Notes: generated by a model not told the origin, from the sequence alone. A stretch of DNA of 64,000 nucleotides from Marthasterias glacialis (GCA_911728455.2 OU452229.1:17426754-17490753), one strand, 5' to 3'. Shown: positions 47,601-54,094, counted from the stretch's first letter. Numbers and translations: made by a program.

Positions 47601-50600
47601 ATTTCCCTGTTCAAATAAATTGTTTTGTGAACCTAAAAGGACAGTGGAGCAATCAACTCATGGTCAAGCCTGAGGCAACCCATCAAAAAAACGTAACCTT
47701 TAATGTATAAAAATGAACAAAAGTAAACATAAATTAATGCAGTGTGTTTTTCCTGGCTCCAGTGTTTTTAATGGGCTTTAATAAATCAATGTACATGTAA
47801 TAGGATATGGTAAATCCTACTTCATTGGTAACCCCTCCCCCAAAAAATTTCTTCAACAACAGAAATGAAGAAAACAGGTCATATTTTTGTGTCAAAGTTC
47901 ATAAACCCTCGAAGATATTGCACAAGACCTCAAGACACATTGACCCTTAGTCTGGAGCAGACCTTCACTAAAGAAAAGCCCAAGGCAATTCCGTAGTCCT
48001 CCCTTGGTGAGTATCGTAACCAACCTCATTCCTTGCTCTTCAAGGGCAGAAACTATTTAAAGATAAGGCCATAATTACCTTAAACCTTCAGCTGATTGAG
48101 TAAGTACTTTCTCTGAATCAAGATATGGTACAAAACTGATTAAGTTTCTTAAAACTTCAGCTGCTGGAATGAACACTTTCTTTGAATCGTGTGCATGCCG
48201 GTACCTTTCTTTGAATCAAGACAATGTAGAGCATTTGTAACGTTTGAAAAACTGCAGTTACTGGAATACTCTCTTTGAGTGAAGATAAGGTACAGCATAA
48301 GGAGATTCATAAAAATTAACTTTTTGCAGGGGAGAATGATTCCAAATGTCATACTCCAAAGATTATACATTGAAATCTGCCGTTTTTTTTAAACCAGTTA
48401 CCATTACAGTAACATATCTTTAATTCACCTTGCCCTCCGTCACTTCAACCTCAAGTCCAAGTCTGCAACATGGCAGCCGATCAAATCATAAATATCGGTG
48501 ACACTTTTTCCTCGGTCCCCTTAAGGTAGCTTTCCCAGAGGATTTACCCACATCTTTTGATACAGATCCAGCCCATTAAAGATTTAGTTTTTGGCTTGAG
48601 TTACACTACAAGCTGGGCATACTTGTGGTCGTGTTGCTGTGTGAGTGGTGTACATACAGTGTGTCAAAGATCCAAACTTAATGGCTCTTCTGTAAGGAAT
48701 TTATTGAATAAGAAAAACTTGATTGCCGCTAAAAAAATGGAATCTATTGCAATTACATGTACACAACATTTGGAAAATTTGTGGGGTTTGGAACAAATTT
48801 TTCTTGTGTAAAACTTTTTACTCAAAGAGATTGTTGGTATCTATTAAAACATGACCTGTGAAAAACAACTGCATTTCAAGAAAGTACTTTACTAATTTAC
48901 TTGTGCATAAAGCAAAAAGGGACTCTTATTTCAATTTTTTTTTCACATGCCACACACTTGGGGAAAATACTTTTGTATTTGTTAATAACATTGAAGACCA
49001 AAAAAAACCCAAATTTTGAATGAATAAAATCACTTGTTTGAGACAGTTACAAGAAAACTGGTGCGGCAGTGGAGTCCCTGTCTCGTTTGTGAAATGTCCG
49101 ATCTCCACCTTCAGCGAGACGAAAAGAGCTTTTTGACTTTCCAACAATGAAACAACTTTAAGGCGGGCACATAGCCCCTCCCCTGAAAAAGGTCTGAATG
49201 GTTCAATCACTGTATGGGATGTTGACCAGTCTATTTCTAATTGCAGGAATGAAGACGGGGGAGTCAACGGCCGGCCAATCATCCCCTAATAACGACAGTC
49301 TTTCCTTGAAAGGATATTGTACTTTGCGAATCAAGCCATGAAAGGATGCGGGAATAAGAATTAGACTTGAAGGATTCTCTACTCATCCCGTAAGGGTTAG
49401 GGAGGACATCATCGCTCATTAATTCATCTTGGAGGTAATTAATCATGACAGTTTAGTGATCACATCAAAGGGTGGCCAGCAGGGCATGGCAAGGTACAGA
49501 ATTCAGGGGTTATACTAGTTGTTATTTAGTTTTAGATTGGAAATATTTTACGGAAAGTTTGGCCTTCAAAGTTTCCACTTTAACAGGGAAAAAGTGTCCA
49601 CTTTAGCAGGAAATTCAAGGCCTTGGTGTACCATTGCAACTGCCTTTGAAAGAATCAATGTGTAGTGTATGTATTCCTGGCTTAATAAGGAGCAACACAA
49701 ATGACACTTTCTAATTTAACCAACGAGTAAGGAAACACTTTTTTGGGCAACATAGTTGATGATACCTATATTTGACAAATTTTTTCTTCGCCCCAGACTA
49801 ATACCGTCTTCCCCATCTTGTTGGCAACACAGTTAATGATACCTGTGTATGACCCAAGGTCTCAGGATTAATTTGGGTCTGAACACTGGTCATTGATATG
49901 CAAGGCCGTGCCGCAAATTGGCGGTGGCGGCTATGGCTACGACTAAGGTTATGGCTGGATTGCCGCATCATCATGTGTTGCATTATACAGGACGTCCTTA
50001 GCAACAGTGGTAGCAGTAGCATTAGCTGCCAATTTGGATATGGCCGAAGTTGACTAATTTTTGATAATTTGTGTACATTAGACTACTGCTTGCCTAACAA
50101 TCAATCACACTTTTGAACCACAATCCCAGTATTCATTGAACTTTAAAAAGTTTGTAGTCTTTAAATATTACTACATGTAGATAATAAAAGAATATTTAAA
50201 AAATTAAATGAATGGACAATACATATCCCATGTTTTAGTAACAAGCAAAGTCCTAAAACTCCTACAAACCATGATCCTCAGGGGGTAGTGGTCCAGCATG
50301 ATTTCCTCATTTCTCTCTCCTGGTAAACCAAAGTTCCCTTAGGGTCTCAGTTTGATGCGATTGTGGTGGCACCACCTTGAAGAAAACCAATTTCTAAATT
50401 TCTCCCAAGAGTAATTTCCTAAGTTCCCAGACCATTGTTAGCTGTCTCAAATTGGTTTCAATACAGATGGAATACAATCAACAATGGAGGTCCAATTTGA
50501 TCTCTTTGTGTGTCTTGACCACAGTTTTGTGAAATAACCAGGAGTCGTCCAGTTAGATTTAGGTGGTCAGGTGTGTTAAATGGAGAGAATCCATTTTGGG

Positions 50601-53489
50601 TCTGAATTACATTGAAGGAGGGAAGGAAGATTGTCAGCGTTACAACTAAACAAATCATTGCGATACTGGTGGTTCAATAAAAGATAAAAGTAACACAATG
50701 TCTGCCAGTCCCCTACACAGTCTGTTTACAACAATTTACAATTGGGAGATAGATCCACCGCCTTAACAGCTTGCCTTCAAAAGAAGTCTTCTCCTTGCTC
50801 ACAAACAAATACTTGAAAGGGGGAAGGGGGGTGGTTGCGGATGTGTGCTCTCTTGGCTCCAGACAATTTAGTTTAAGACAACTGCATGACATACTGTGTT
50901 ATGGCCAAAGATACGGCCAAAGATTGAGAACAGAGCGGGAATCTTGCCAACAGGAAAGTACCACAAATTTATACGCATGACAGCCCCATGTCTCCCTCCT
51001 CTACTCCTTGTACCAGGGTAGCTGGAAAGTGGAACTTCTACCCTGAAAAATGTGGGACTTTAATCTGCTTACAATCGCATTAGAATGGCATGATATAGGC
51101 CTATTGTACATGCATGGGAATATCATTGCTATTCCTATTTTTCCAAAAAGGTGAACAAAAAGTGGCATTTGAGAACGCAAAGTTGAGACTTGTGAGCTGT
51201 AGTTGTTTAGACAATGGTCGAATAGAGCGAGGTGTGCCTGGAATTCTGTTTAGGCATGACGAAAGGTTAGTTGACCCGGCACCTCCTCCGCCCCTTAGCT
51301 GCCGCCCCTCACCCTGTGACATTTACCCAGTATTCACAATTATGCATATATAATTACAGAAGGACACTACAGGGGAACTACTTTTTTGAACTGCTGCCAT
51401 TACAATTGATGAAACTTTAATTGTTAGTGACAGAATAATGTTTCCACGGCCCCTACCCTATCAATCTTCCTCAAGTTGAAAACGTACCTGTAAACCAATG
51501 TTATATCAATTCGGTGAGGTGATTCAATTTAAACAGTCAGGATGTGTTTTGGTCAGCGCAATATTTCAGAGGGACATTTTTTGCCTCGCCAACGGTTATG
51601 GCTTCTTAGTAATTTTGGGTGGCTACAGTTTCCTAAGAATGCCCTTTGAGTTAGAAATAAAGCCCCAGCTCAACATTGGTAAATTGATTGTGAATGCTTC
51701 CATCCTTTGCACAAATCAAGAGATTTGTAACAAAACCAACCTGTGAAAATGTCAGCTCATTTCGTTGTTTCATTTGCGAGAAAACGGTCAAAATGCATTC
51801 AGCATTTTTGTACGCATTCCTATAAGCACAGTTTTTATCTCACTGGGACGAAAACTAATTTCGGATCTTATTTCAATTAGTATTTAAAAACGATATTACT
51901 TCAGGCAGAAATATTTCAAGGCAAGTTTACTACCATCTTTATCTTTATACCATGTAAGGTATATGTAAATCTGTGAACATTTATGTTTTTCTTCTTACCA
52001 ATGTTGAGCTGGGGCTTAAAGAGCAAGTACAAAGGCTGGAGGTTAGGGGAAAAAATATCCAAAGATGAACCTAAACATTTCCACACAGTTTTGTACAAAG
52101 TGAAAAGTGAAACTTAATGTGGGACATATATAGTACAAATTAATCTTTGAGTTAAAGTTGAGACTACGCCGCTTTTTGTTCCTAAATTGAGACCACAATT
52201 TGTTGCCCATGCCCTCTGGATACAGGGGTTTAATGTAAACAAAACAACTCCCTCAACGTTTCGAGCACAGAGTCATTATTAAGACATAACATGACTTGCA
52301 CATCGCCTAAGCGCGTCTTTCACTGCCTCCCCAAAACCTAACCCTATCTTACACACCTTGGAAGATTTTGAATGTGTCCCAGATTTTTCACTGCCACCCA
52401 TTGGGGATAGGCTAAACATAGGTACACAAATGACTTCCTCCACTGGCTTCCCCACAACAGCTTGTTGTTTCCCTCTAACCCACTCGGGACCAGGTAGGAG
52501 CTTCTATATTCCTTCACACCAACTCTCTCAAGAGTATCGGGTTACACAGTCTTCCAGGATCAACCCCCCACCCTCCCCCCTCCTGGAACGGAAGAATTCT
52601 CTTGGGGAATCTATCAAAATCCATGGGTCATAATTCAAACACGATTGACAGAGGTCATGGTTGACAAAGGCCACACCCTTTTTTTTCCTTCTTAGCGGTA
52701 ACCAGGGGCTTGCGATCCAGAGGCATTACGGATGCAGCCAAGTTTTGGAGAAAAAAACAGCTAGATTTTTTTAAGTTACTTTGGATTAGAAAGAACAGAC
52801 TTGGTTCAACCATGGTTGAACAAACTTCATGCGGTTGCCCTTGATCTTTACAGGGAGCCAAATCAGATGACAACTTTCAAAATATCTGCATCAATTCTAA
52901 GTAAGCAATCTTTCAAGGAAGGCTATCCATCACTTTCTGAGACTTATCTTTGAAGTGGCTAGAAGCAAGATCCTTCAATTGGGGACACTGACCACGAATG
53001 TAGTAAGCAGTAAAGAAAGGCTTCTCTTTGATTCTTTCAAACTCAAATCGAGAGTGGTATTTGGGCATACTCTGAAACATCAGAGCGGGCAGAGTTAGGG
53101 TACACTTCCACTTTGTTTTGTTGGATATAAAAAAAGGACAACAAGTCAATATACAGGATGGCAAAACTCTTTTTATCTTTGATGGACAAACAAGCTTACT
53201 GTGTAATAATGCATGCAGGGGGCGGTGGGGGTTGTGGGGGTGGGGGTTCCTGAGTATAAATCTCACACCAGTAGTCAATAGATTTTATTTTCTTACAGGA
53301 CTCGTAAAAGCACCCATTATACAGTGCTTATCACACATGAGTAAAAAGGGTAAAACTGAAATGATTATCTTACTGTGGTTTGGCATTCATTGTGTAGAAG
53401 ACTGGTGCTCTCTCAGCGGGAACGACATCTTTGGCCATCAGCTGATATTTCTGGGCATCCAACAAATCTCTCTGTTTCTGCATGTCACA
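13221..53489 (-). CDS. SEMA5: class 5 semaphorin, 3' portion (14 exons, 5' end missing)
   Basis: Fourteen exons join in frame from 53489 down to the TGA at 13223-13221 (1896 nt with the short exon-7 form, 631 residues). In order they encode the last blades of the sema domain (about 1-120), a PSI domain (about 120-175, DPYCGWD), six TSRs (178-524), a membrane-proximal stretch, one transmembrane helix (about 558-579) and a 50-residue cytoplasmic tail. Only class 5 semaphorins combine sema, PSI, TSRs and a transmembrane helix, and the order of TSR variants follows vertebrate SEMA5A/5B. These are cell-surface axon-guidance and cell-migration cues that bind plexins and proteoglycans. WxxW motifs are present, and CxxTCG O-fucose sites occur in the TSRs at 15394 and 14899. 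Vertebrate proteins have seven TSRs; a TSR2-like exon was not found. The upstream exons are not in the window as far as I can see. Confidence 0.93.
13544..14090. other. SEMA5 intron before the last exon
   Basis: No repeat copy or RNA gene is visible. A Lys/Arg-rich 94-codon reading frame on the - strand (13575-13859) is intronic and looks like chance. Confidence 0.6.
14091..14294 (-). CDS. SEMA5: SEMA5 exon: last TSR (TSR7 position)
   Basis: SGWKEWSRWTKCSKEGQRHK, then RCLESNPTNGQCIGC and VDLC. The second cysteine of the usual CxxTCG is missing, as in the divergent last TSR of SEMA5. About 20 residues of extra linker precede it. The donor is the weaker GTTGGT. Confidence 0.9.
14636..14730 (-). 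mobile_element. LINE/SINE 3' tail
   Basis: Read on the - strand it has TGTAGCGCCTTGAGTA, AGTGCGCTATTATAAG and a (TTA)n tail, the same design as the tails at 62340-62442 and 32588. The rest of the intron (14295-14898) holds a G-rich patch at 14838-14850. Confidence 0.5.
14899..15078 (-). CDS. SEMA5: SEMA5 exon: TSR (TSR6 position)
   Basis: DGGWSCWSEWTECSETCGEG, then TCNNPTPAHGGNRCLG and ISECPDFD. It is the most canonical TSR of the set with CSETCG, and WSCWSEW matches the TSR6 signature of SEMA5A. Phase 1-1. Confidence 0.95.
15394..15558 (-). CDS. SEMA5: SEMA5 exon: TSR (TSR5 position)
   Basis: SFGGWTVWSPWLPCSVTCGS, then CFPGNAQCSGDSYQQRTC and ECP. CSVTCG is a complete O-fucosylation consensus and WTVWSPW offers C-mannosylation sites. 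Phase 1-1, acceptor TTCTTAG. Confidence 0.93.
15642..16605. mobile_element. 964-bp element with inverted arms of about 290 bp
   Basis: The left arm begins TTAACCAGTTGCTGCCGGGA; the right arm ends GGGAACTGGTTAA. Inside, CTTTGAGAGTACCGCTG and its partner CAGCGGTACTCTCAAAG, and the AAAATGTCAAATTCAC / GTGAATCTGACACTTTCTC pair, show the inversion. A half copy lies at 44700-45065. The segment 16103-16320 is absent from that copy and may be a later insert. Confidence 0.75.
17719..18039. mobile_element. 321-bp foldback element
   Basis: The arms 17719-17779 and 17980-18039 are near-perfect reverse complements (ACTGATCAAGGCAAGAGTAA on the left, its complement on the right, and GAGAATGTTGTTCCAATT inside). 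Confidence 0.75.
18040..22647. other. SEMA5 intron, low-complexity rich
   Basis: There are runs of C (18211-18220), G (20939-20948), A/T-rich ATAAATA repeats (21350-21420) and poly-A (22526-22551). I see no exon or further element with clear ends. Confidence 0.5.
22648..22836 (-). CDS. SEMA5: SEMA5 exon: degenerate TSR4
   Basis: VRKTTRWTPWMVQN, then RYRFLCKAP and RIGRMKVEYQQC. It matches the unusual TTPWTPW...RFRYTCKA repeat typical of class 5 semaphorins, which lacks the normal TSR cysteine pattern. Phase 1-1, donor GTGAGG. Confidence 0.9.
23480..23647. mobile_element. 168-bp foldback next to a TSR exon
   Basis: The left arm GAGCAGCTGGTTCATGGG...GCTATGGCCGCACGC pairs with the right arm GCGTGCAGCGGCCATAGC...CCCATGAACGAGCTGCTC. 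It lies 41 bp past the donor of the exon at 23689-23835. Confidence 0.75.
23689..23835 (-). CDS. SEMA5: SEMA5 exon: TSR (TSR3-like)
   Basis: SWSEWSSWSVCSAKCNGGVQ, then CLGGSVCMG and ECNKQLCR. The short spacing between the middle cysteines resembles TSR3 of vertebrate SEMA5A rather than TSR2. WxxWxxW is present, but CSAKCN replaces CxxTCG, so no O-fucose site. Phase 1-1. Confidence 0.92.
24053..24202. mobile_element. GCCCAATTTCATAGAGC-type foldback, strongly degraded
   Basis: Recognisable pieces are CTTGCTTAGCAGACACAAGT, AGGCCAAAATGCC, TTGGCTTAGCAATAAA and the end AACTGGGCCCT. Boundaries are approximate. Confidence 0.4.
24604..24886. mobile_element. GCCCAATTTCATAGAGC-type foldback, longer variant
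   Basis: The left end GCCCAATTTCATAGAGCGGC and right end GGGCTATGAGAAACTGGCTC are inverted. The middle differs from the 190-bp copies, with GCTTACTGTGCAATTTCC and an ATTTTTCTGCTAAAGTTAGC block. Confidence 0.6.
24887..26658. other. SEMA5 intron between TSR1 and the next TSR exon
   Basis: I searched it by eye on the - strand for a WxxW...CxxxC exon with phase-1 ends, the place where a TSR2 exon would be expected, and found none. It holds short homopolymer C runs only. Confidence 0.5.
26659..26817 (-). CDS. SEMA5: SEMA5 exon: TSR1
   Basis: Val then DGGYSAWGDWFPC and on to VTNCS. It has the atypical class-5 first TSR with CLCRRRACDSPEPQCGG and no CxxTCG. One WxxW (WGDW). Phase 1-1. Confidence 0.95.
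27551..27729. mobile_element. AGCCCGGTTCATACTT MITE, copy 1 (degraded)
   Basis: The left end AGCCTGGTTCGAACTTCACG and right end CGTGAAGTATGAGCCGGGTT are inverted; TCA flanks both sides (27548-27550 and 27730-27732). Confidence 0.7.
27985..28046 (-). CDS. SEMA5: SEMA5 exon: PSI to TSR1 linker, NAGNAG acceptor
   Basis: Encodes KDASHWVQEITSCPVINRE. The acceptor is CAGCAG, so the exon starts at 28046 or 28043, adding or omitting one Ser; both keep the frame. It ends in phase 1 (donor GTAAGG) and so opens the run of phase-1 TSR exons. Confidence 0.88.
28397..28473. mobile_element. TAAGTCTGCTGCCA-type MITE, right half
   Basis: GATAAGTCTGCTGCCACC and AGTGTTCCAAAGTCTCCCAT are the inverted counterpart of 9453-9500. 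It abuts the interspersed repeat at 28484. Confidence 0.55.
28484..28945. mobile_element. 470 bp interspersed repeat, copy 2
   Basis: This is the second copy of the repeat at 2762. It ends about 50 bp from the semaphorin exon at 28995-29069. A poly-C run near 28761-28776 interrupts the middle. Confidence 0.7.
28995..29069 (-). CDS. SEMA5: SEMA5 exon: PSI domain core
   Basis: Completes Lys, then ECLDSRDPYCGWDSQARRCT and IKPR. DPYCGWD is the semaphorin PSI hallmark. Donor GTAAGA, ends with two bases of the next codon. Confidence 0.95.
29070..30160. other. SEMA5 intron, left part
   Basis: No exon. A TGACCTCAGGGAGGGTGCTG / TGACGTCATACG segment at 29195-29245 resembles pieces of the 1537 and 3769 repeats. 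The remainder is AT-rich with poly-A near 29812-29827. Confidence 0.4.
30161..30521. mobile_element. 361-bp DNA transposon with TAG duplication and GGTCGACC sites
   Basis: The ends AGCAAGTTCAAGTGCGCAC and GTGCACACTTGAACTTGCTC are inverted; TAG flanks both sides (30158-30160 and 30522-30524). Three GGTCGACC palindromes lie near the left end (about 30192-30255). Confidence 0.75.
31122..31198 (-). CDS. SEMA5: SEMA5 exon: end of sema domain into PSI
   Basis: NALFVGRSAGVVKVPLQRCH followed by LYVSE and two bases. LFVG...VVK(V/I)PL.RC is the conserved end of the propeller followed by the first PSI cysteine. The acceptor is ATTTTAG and the donor GTAAGT. Confidence 0.93.
31661..31790. mobile_element. 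GGCCATGTCCGAATT-type MITE, intact copy
   Basis: It starts TAGGCCATGTCCGAATTG and ends CAACTCGGACACAGCCTTA, an imperfect terminal inversion. It carries TTCACGTGGCGACCAAGCCG, the equivalent of the empty target site of the insertion at 4710. Confidence 0.65.
32588..32885 (-). mobile_element. tRNA-derived SINE, family 1, 5'-truncated copy
   Basis: Read on the - strand it matches the body of the SINE at 842: GGGACC then AAGCCG, GTAAAAGAACCCAG, the GGTGTTTCTG block and CTTATAAAG. It ends in AATAAGCGCTTGG and a TTATTATT tail. The tRNA head is missing. It lies in a semaphorin intron. Confidence 0.7.
33472..33519 (-). CDS. SEMA5: SEMA5 micro-exon (48 nt), sema domain
   Basis: Sixteen codons, DNQCEPLKKITLHKET, phase 0 on both sides, acceptor CTTCCAG, donor GTAGGA. 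It aligns with the EPIRSLQILH-type strand of SEMA5A. Being in phase 0 at both ends it could be skipped without a frameshift. Confidence 0.88.
33520..34462. other. SEMA5 intron without recognisable content
   Basis: A poly-C/poly-A junction lies near 33598-33619 and a short TTCAA run near 34200-34218. No repeat with defined ends and no exon signal is visible. Confidence 0.5.
34463..34542 (-). CDS. SEMA5: SEMA5 exon: sema domain
   Basis: Completes Glu, then DGKITKVVKLPG and CELEVLCITP. It matches the D.G.I.KV..P stretch of the sema domain. Phase 2-nt start, phase 0 end, donor GTGAGT. Confidence 0.9.
34593..34667 (+). mobile_element. tRNA-Lys-like sequence, SINE head or tRNA pseudogene
   Basis: A tRNA-shaped stretch has a D-arm-like GGCTCAGTTTGAAGAGC, an anticodon loop reading ATTTTAA (a TTT, Lys-type anticodon) and a B box GTTCAAATCC. 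The acceptor and T stems pair poorly, so an active tRNA gene is unlikely. The following 60 bp may be a SINE body. Confidence 0.5.
34861..34978 (+). mobile_element. SINE family 2, 5'-degraded copy
   Basis: It shares CCTGTGGATTTTTT, CGCAGGACTC, AGTATAAAGTG and TATCACACAT with the copy at 9562. The tRNA head is reduced to a remnant of the B-box region. Confidence 0.55.
35037..35146. mobile_element. GGCCATGTCCGAATT-type MITE, copy
   Basis: The ends GGCTGTGTTCAAATCG and GCCAATTTGGACACGGCC are imperfect inverted repeats of the same family as 31661. Confidence 0.55.
35147..37232. other. SEMA5 intron, unassigned
   Basis: This is AT-rich intron. Open frames of 60-140 codons on both strands show no family resemblance and no splice support. 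Confidence 0.5.
37233..37416. mobile_element. GCCCAATTTCATAGAGCTGC-type foldback
   Basis: The ends GAGCCAATTTCATAGAGCTG and GCTGTATGGAATTGGGCTC are inverted. Internal AAAAAGTAGCC, AATACCATTTCACATGTACC and TTTGCTTAGCAGAAA are shared with 58945. It begins about 50 bp from the semaphorin exon at 37469. Confidence 0.75.
37469..37542 (-). CDS. SEMA5: SEMA5 exon: sema domain
   Basis: Completes a Gln codon with the previous exon and gives LDQIVVDVVEGQNNKTYHVM then FMGT, the sema strand with the V-V-DVV motif. It begins after a 15.8 kb intron. The acceptor is TTTGTAG and the donor GTAAGA. Confidence 0.9.
37741..38007 (+). other. 88-codon ORF inside a SEMA5 intron, function unknown
   Basis: It runs ATG to TAA, antisense to the semaphorin gene. 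The product is basic, with a lysine-rich C-terminus (KAKKSGHKDQEASPKRKYED). I recognise no domain. It could be a remnant of a mobile-element protein, part of an antisense transcript, or chance. Confidence 0.25.
38976..39122. mobile_element. TAAGTCTGCTGCCA-type MITE, full copy
   Basis: The ends ATGGGAGACTTTTGAATGC and GTCCTCAAAAGTCTTGCAT, with inner GACAGCAGACTTACCAGGT and ACCTGATAAGTCTGCTG, form about 45-bp inverted arms. The loop contains TGAGCATGCGCACAG. Confidence 0.65.
39265..39298 (+). ncRNA. hammerhead-ribozyme-like motif
   Basis: CTGAAGA (39265-39271), one extra base, a perfect 6-bp stem GATCAG/CTGATC, then GAAAC and GTC. It resembles the hammerhead core (CUGANGA, stem II, GAAA, NUH) but has one unpaired base before stem II and no clear stem I, so activity is doubtful. 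Confidence 0.35.
39310..39345 (+). promoter_or_regulatory. histone-mRNA-type 3' stem-loop plus downstream element
   Basis: GGCTCTTTTCAGAGCC (39310-39325) is the canonical metazoan histone stem-loop: 6-bp stem, TTTC loop. It is followed after 12 bases by the purine-rich CCAAAAGAGAT, which resembles the U7-pairing downstream element. No histone coding sequence lies upstream. The same block recurs inverted at 53939-53974. Confidence 0.6.
39938..40110 (+). repeat. G-run cluster
   Basis: Runs of 6 to 13 G separated by 30-60 bp (39942-39954, 39966-39971, 40061-40070, 40085-40090). It may be a remnant of a G-rich repeat; any long-loop G-quadruplex would be on the + strand. Confidence 0.5.
40111..42067. 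other. SEMA5 intron, unassigned
   Basis: No repeat with recognisable ends. A 120-codon - strand frame (40927-41289) has no family resemblance. Confidence 0.45.
42068..42325 (+). mobile_element. tRNA-derived SINE, family 1, partial
   Basis: The B box (GGTTCAAATCC, near 42130) and the shared body blocks GAGACGTTAAGCCG, AAAAGAACCCAG and CCCCGGTGTTTCTG identify it. The 5' head is degraded and the 3' tail is absent. Confidence 0.7.
44050..44370. mobile_element. interspersed repeat, CTGTGAAAATGTCGGCTCAT type, copy 1
   Basis: It aligns with 51659-52020 across its length (AATGCTTCCAT.CTTTGCAC, CATTTCGTTGTTTCATTTGC, AGCATTTTT, GACGAAAACTAA). Ends are degraded: TTACCAATGCTTGAGCTGGG remains on the right. 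Confidence 0.65.
44700..45065. mobile_element. half copy of the 15642-type element
   Basis: GTGTAAAATCAGAAAACCG, CCAGATTGAGGAACAAT, GAGTCTTTGTTCTCTTGGC and GTGGTACTCTCAAAGAG match the right arm at 16065-16605, ending GCAGGAACTGGTTAA. The left arm is missing. Confidence 0.7.
45161..46542. mobile_element. 1.38 kb TTAA-flanked non-autonomous transposon
   Basis: The left end TTAAGCCCTTTTCACACGA and right end TCGTGTGAAAGGGGCTTAA are inverted, with TTAA at both tips. Subterminal TTCACACGA motifs recur near 45266, 46309 and 46450, and CCAAGGTCCCTTGCT pairs with AGCAAGGGACCCTTGCT. A second foldback (45651-46193) is nested inside. There is no transposase; the TTAA site is piggyBac-like. Confidence 0.75.
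45651..46193. repeat. nested foldback with a GCATATGC palindrome array
   Basis: The outer ends ACGCCGGTGTC and GACACCGGCGT are exact inverses. Both arms contain repeated blocks of GGACACAATTGCATATGCAA and its complement, with CCGGACG spacers; at least six GCATATGC or close variants lie within 45710-46160. It is CpG-rich compared with its surroundings. Confidence 0.75.
46543..48079. other. SEMA5 intron, unassigned
   Basis: It has an A-rich stretch near 47435-47445 and no repeat ends, RNA gene or exon that I can support. Confidence 0.45.
48080..48310 (+). repeat. three diverged tandem units of about 75-95 bp
   Basis: Units begin near 48086, 48156 and 48251 with CTTCAGCTGATTGAGTAAG, CTTCAGCTGCTGGAATGAAC and CTGCAGTTACTGGAATACT, each followed by CTTTCTTTGAATCAAGATA-type sequence. 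Confidence 0.55.
48311..49901. other. SEMA5 intron, unassigned
   Basis: No structure seen beyond short homopolymers. Confidence 0.4.
49902..50046. mobile_element. GGCCATGTCCGAATT-type MITE, copy
   Basis: The ends AAGGCCGTGCCGCAAATTGG and GCCAATTTGGATATGGCC are inverted. The centre is rich in GGCTATGGCTACG-like and AGCAACAGTGG motifs as in the other copies. Confidence 0.6.
51659..52020. mobile_element. interspersed repeat, same type, copy 2
   Basis: The intact terminal inverted repeat is AAGCCCCAGCTCAACATTGG on the left and CCAATGTTGAGCTGGGGCTT on the right, 362 bp apart, so this is a non-autonomous DNA transposon. Confidence 0.75.
52021..53283. other. SEMA5 intron next to the sema exon
   Basis: A - strand GACTCTGTGCTCGAAACGTT segment at 52257-52276 resembles the GAAACGT motif at 39291. 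A G-rich tract is at 53218-53246. No additional exon is needed, since flanking exon phases already match. Confidence 0.4.
53284..53358 (+). mobile_element. SINE family 2, 3' fragment
   Basis: Only the 3' body is present: ACAGGACTCGTAAAAGCACC, then TACAGTGCTTATCACACAT, then GGGTAAAACTG. It ends 15 bp before the donor end of the semaphorin exon at 53374-53489. Confidence 0.5.
53374..53489 (-). CDS. SEMA5: SEMA5 exon: late sema domain
   Basis: Starts in phase 0 at TGT (Cys) after acceptor TTTTTACAG and encodes CDMQKQRDLLDAQKYQLMAK and on to NAKP plus two bases. The DAQKYxLM...VVP...P pattern is diagnostic for semaphorin 5. The donor is GTAAGA. It is the most 5' exon recognised. Confidence 0.88.
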
Positions 53490-53938
53490 CTGTAAAAAGC
53501 AAATAGGGAAACCACATGAACGTATTACCAGTTAGAAGGACTGTACGTTTGTCATCTCAAGATTTATGGATTGAAGATTGATATTTATCATGGTGGGATA
53601 TCTACAAACTCGCCTGGGCTTAGTGTCATATTGACCCCTTGCACCAACATCAAAAGCGGCTATTGTCTGCCATGCTCCCCATTTTGGGAATCAAACTGCA
53701 CGTCCAATTTATATGGTAAATGCCGCATCACTTAAAATGCACACTAACACTGTTTAACGCATGGGGACAGATTATTGTGATGATAGCATTGGTTGAATTG
53801 GGTCAACAGGCACTAAACAGAAATTTGATACTAATATGACATGGATCATAGATCCTACGTTTATTTTTACGAGCAAAAATATCAACATACAAGTAGTAAC
53901 TATTAGTATTACAACGTGTGGGTACAACCACGTGTACA

Positions 53939-53974
53939 TCTCTTTTGGAAGGAGTGTTGGCTCTGAAAAGAGCC
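53939..53974 (-). promoter_or_regulatory. histone-mRNA-type 3' stem-loop plus downstream element, second copy
   Basis: On the - strand it reads GGCTCTTTTCAGAGCC (53974-53959) then AACACTCCTTCCAAAAGAGA, matching the 39310 copy at all but one position. The sequence upstream of the stem differs between the two copies. Confidence 0.6.
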
Positions 53975-54094
53975 ATTGTTGGCCCAATTCAAATGACCTC
54001 GTCACCCACGCTAAATCTTGGCTGTGCCAATGCGTTGCTGTGCAAAGTGCAGTTTAGGCCATGCGCGCACAGTTAGACACGCACCACATCTTAA

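Noticed and set aside
52913..53278. 121-codon - strand ORF next to the sema exon as an additional exon
   Set aside because: The sema exons at 53374 and 37542 already join in frame as a split Gln codon; an extra exon would break the conserved domain.
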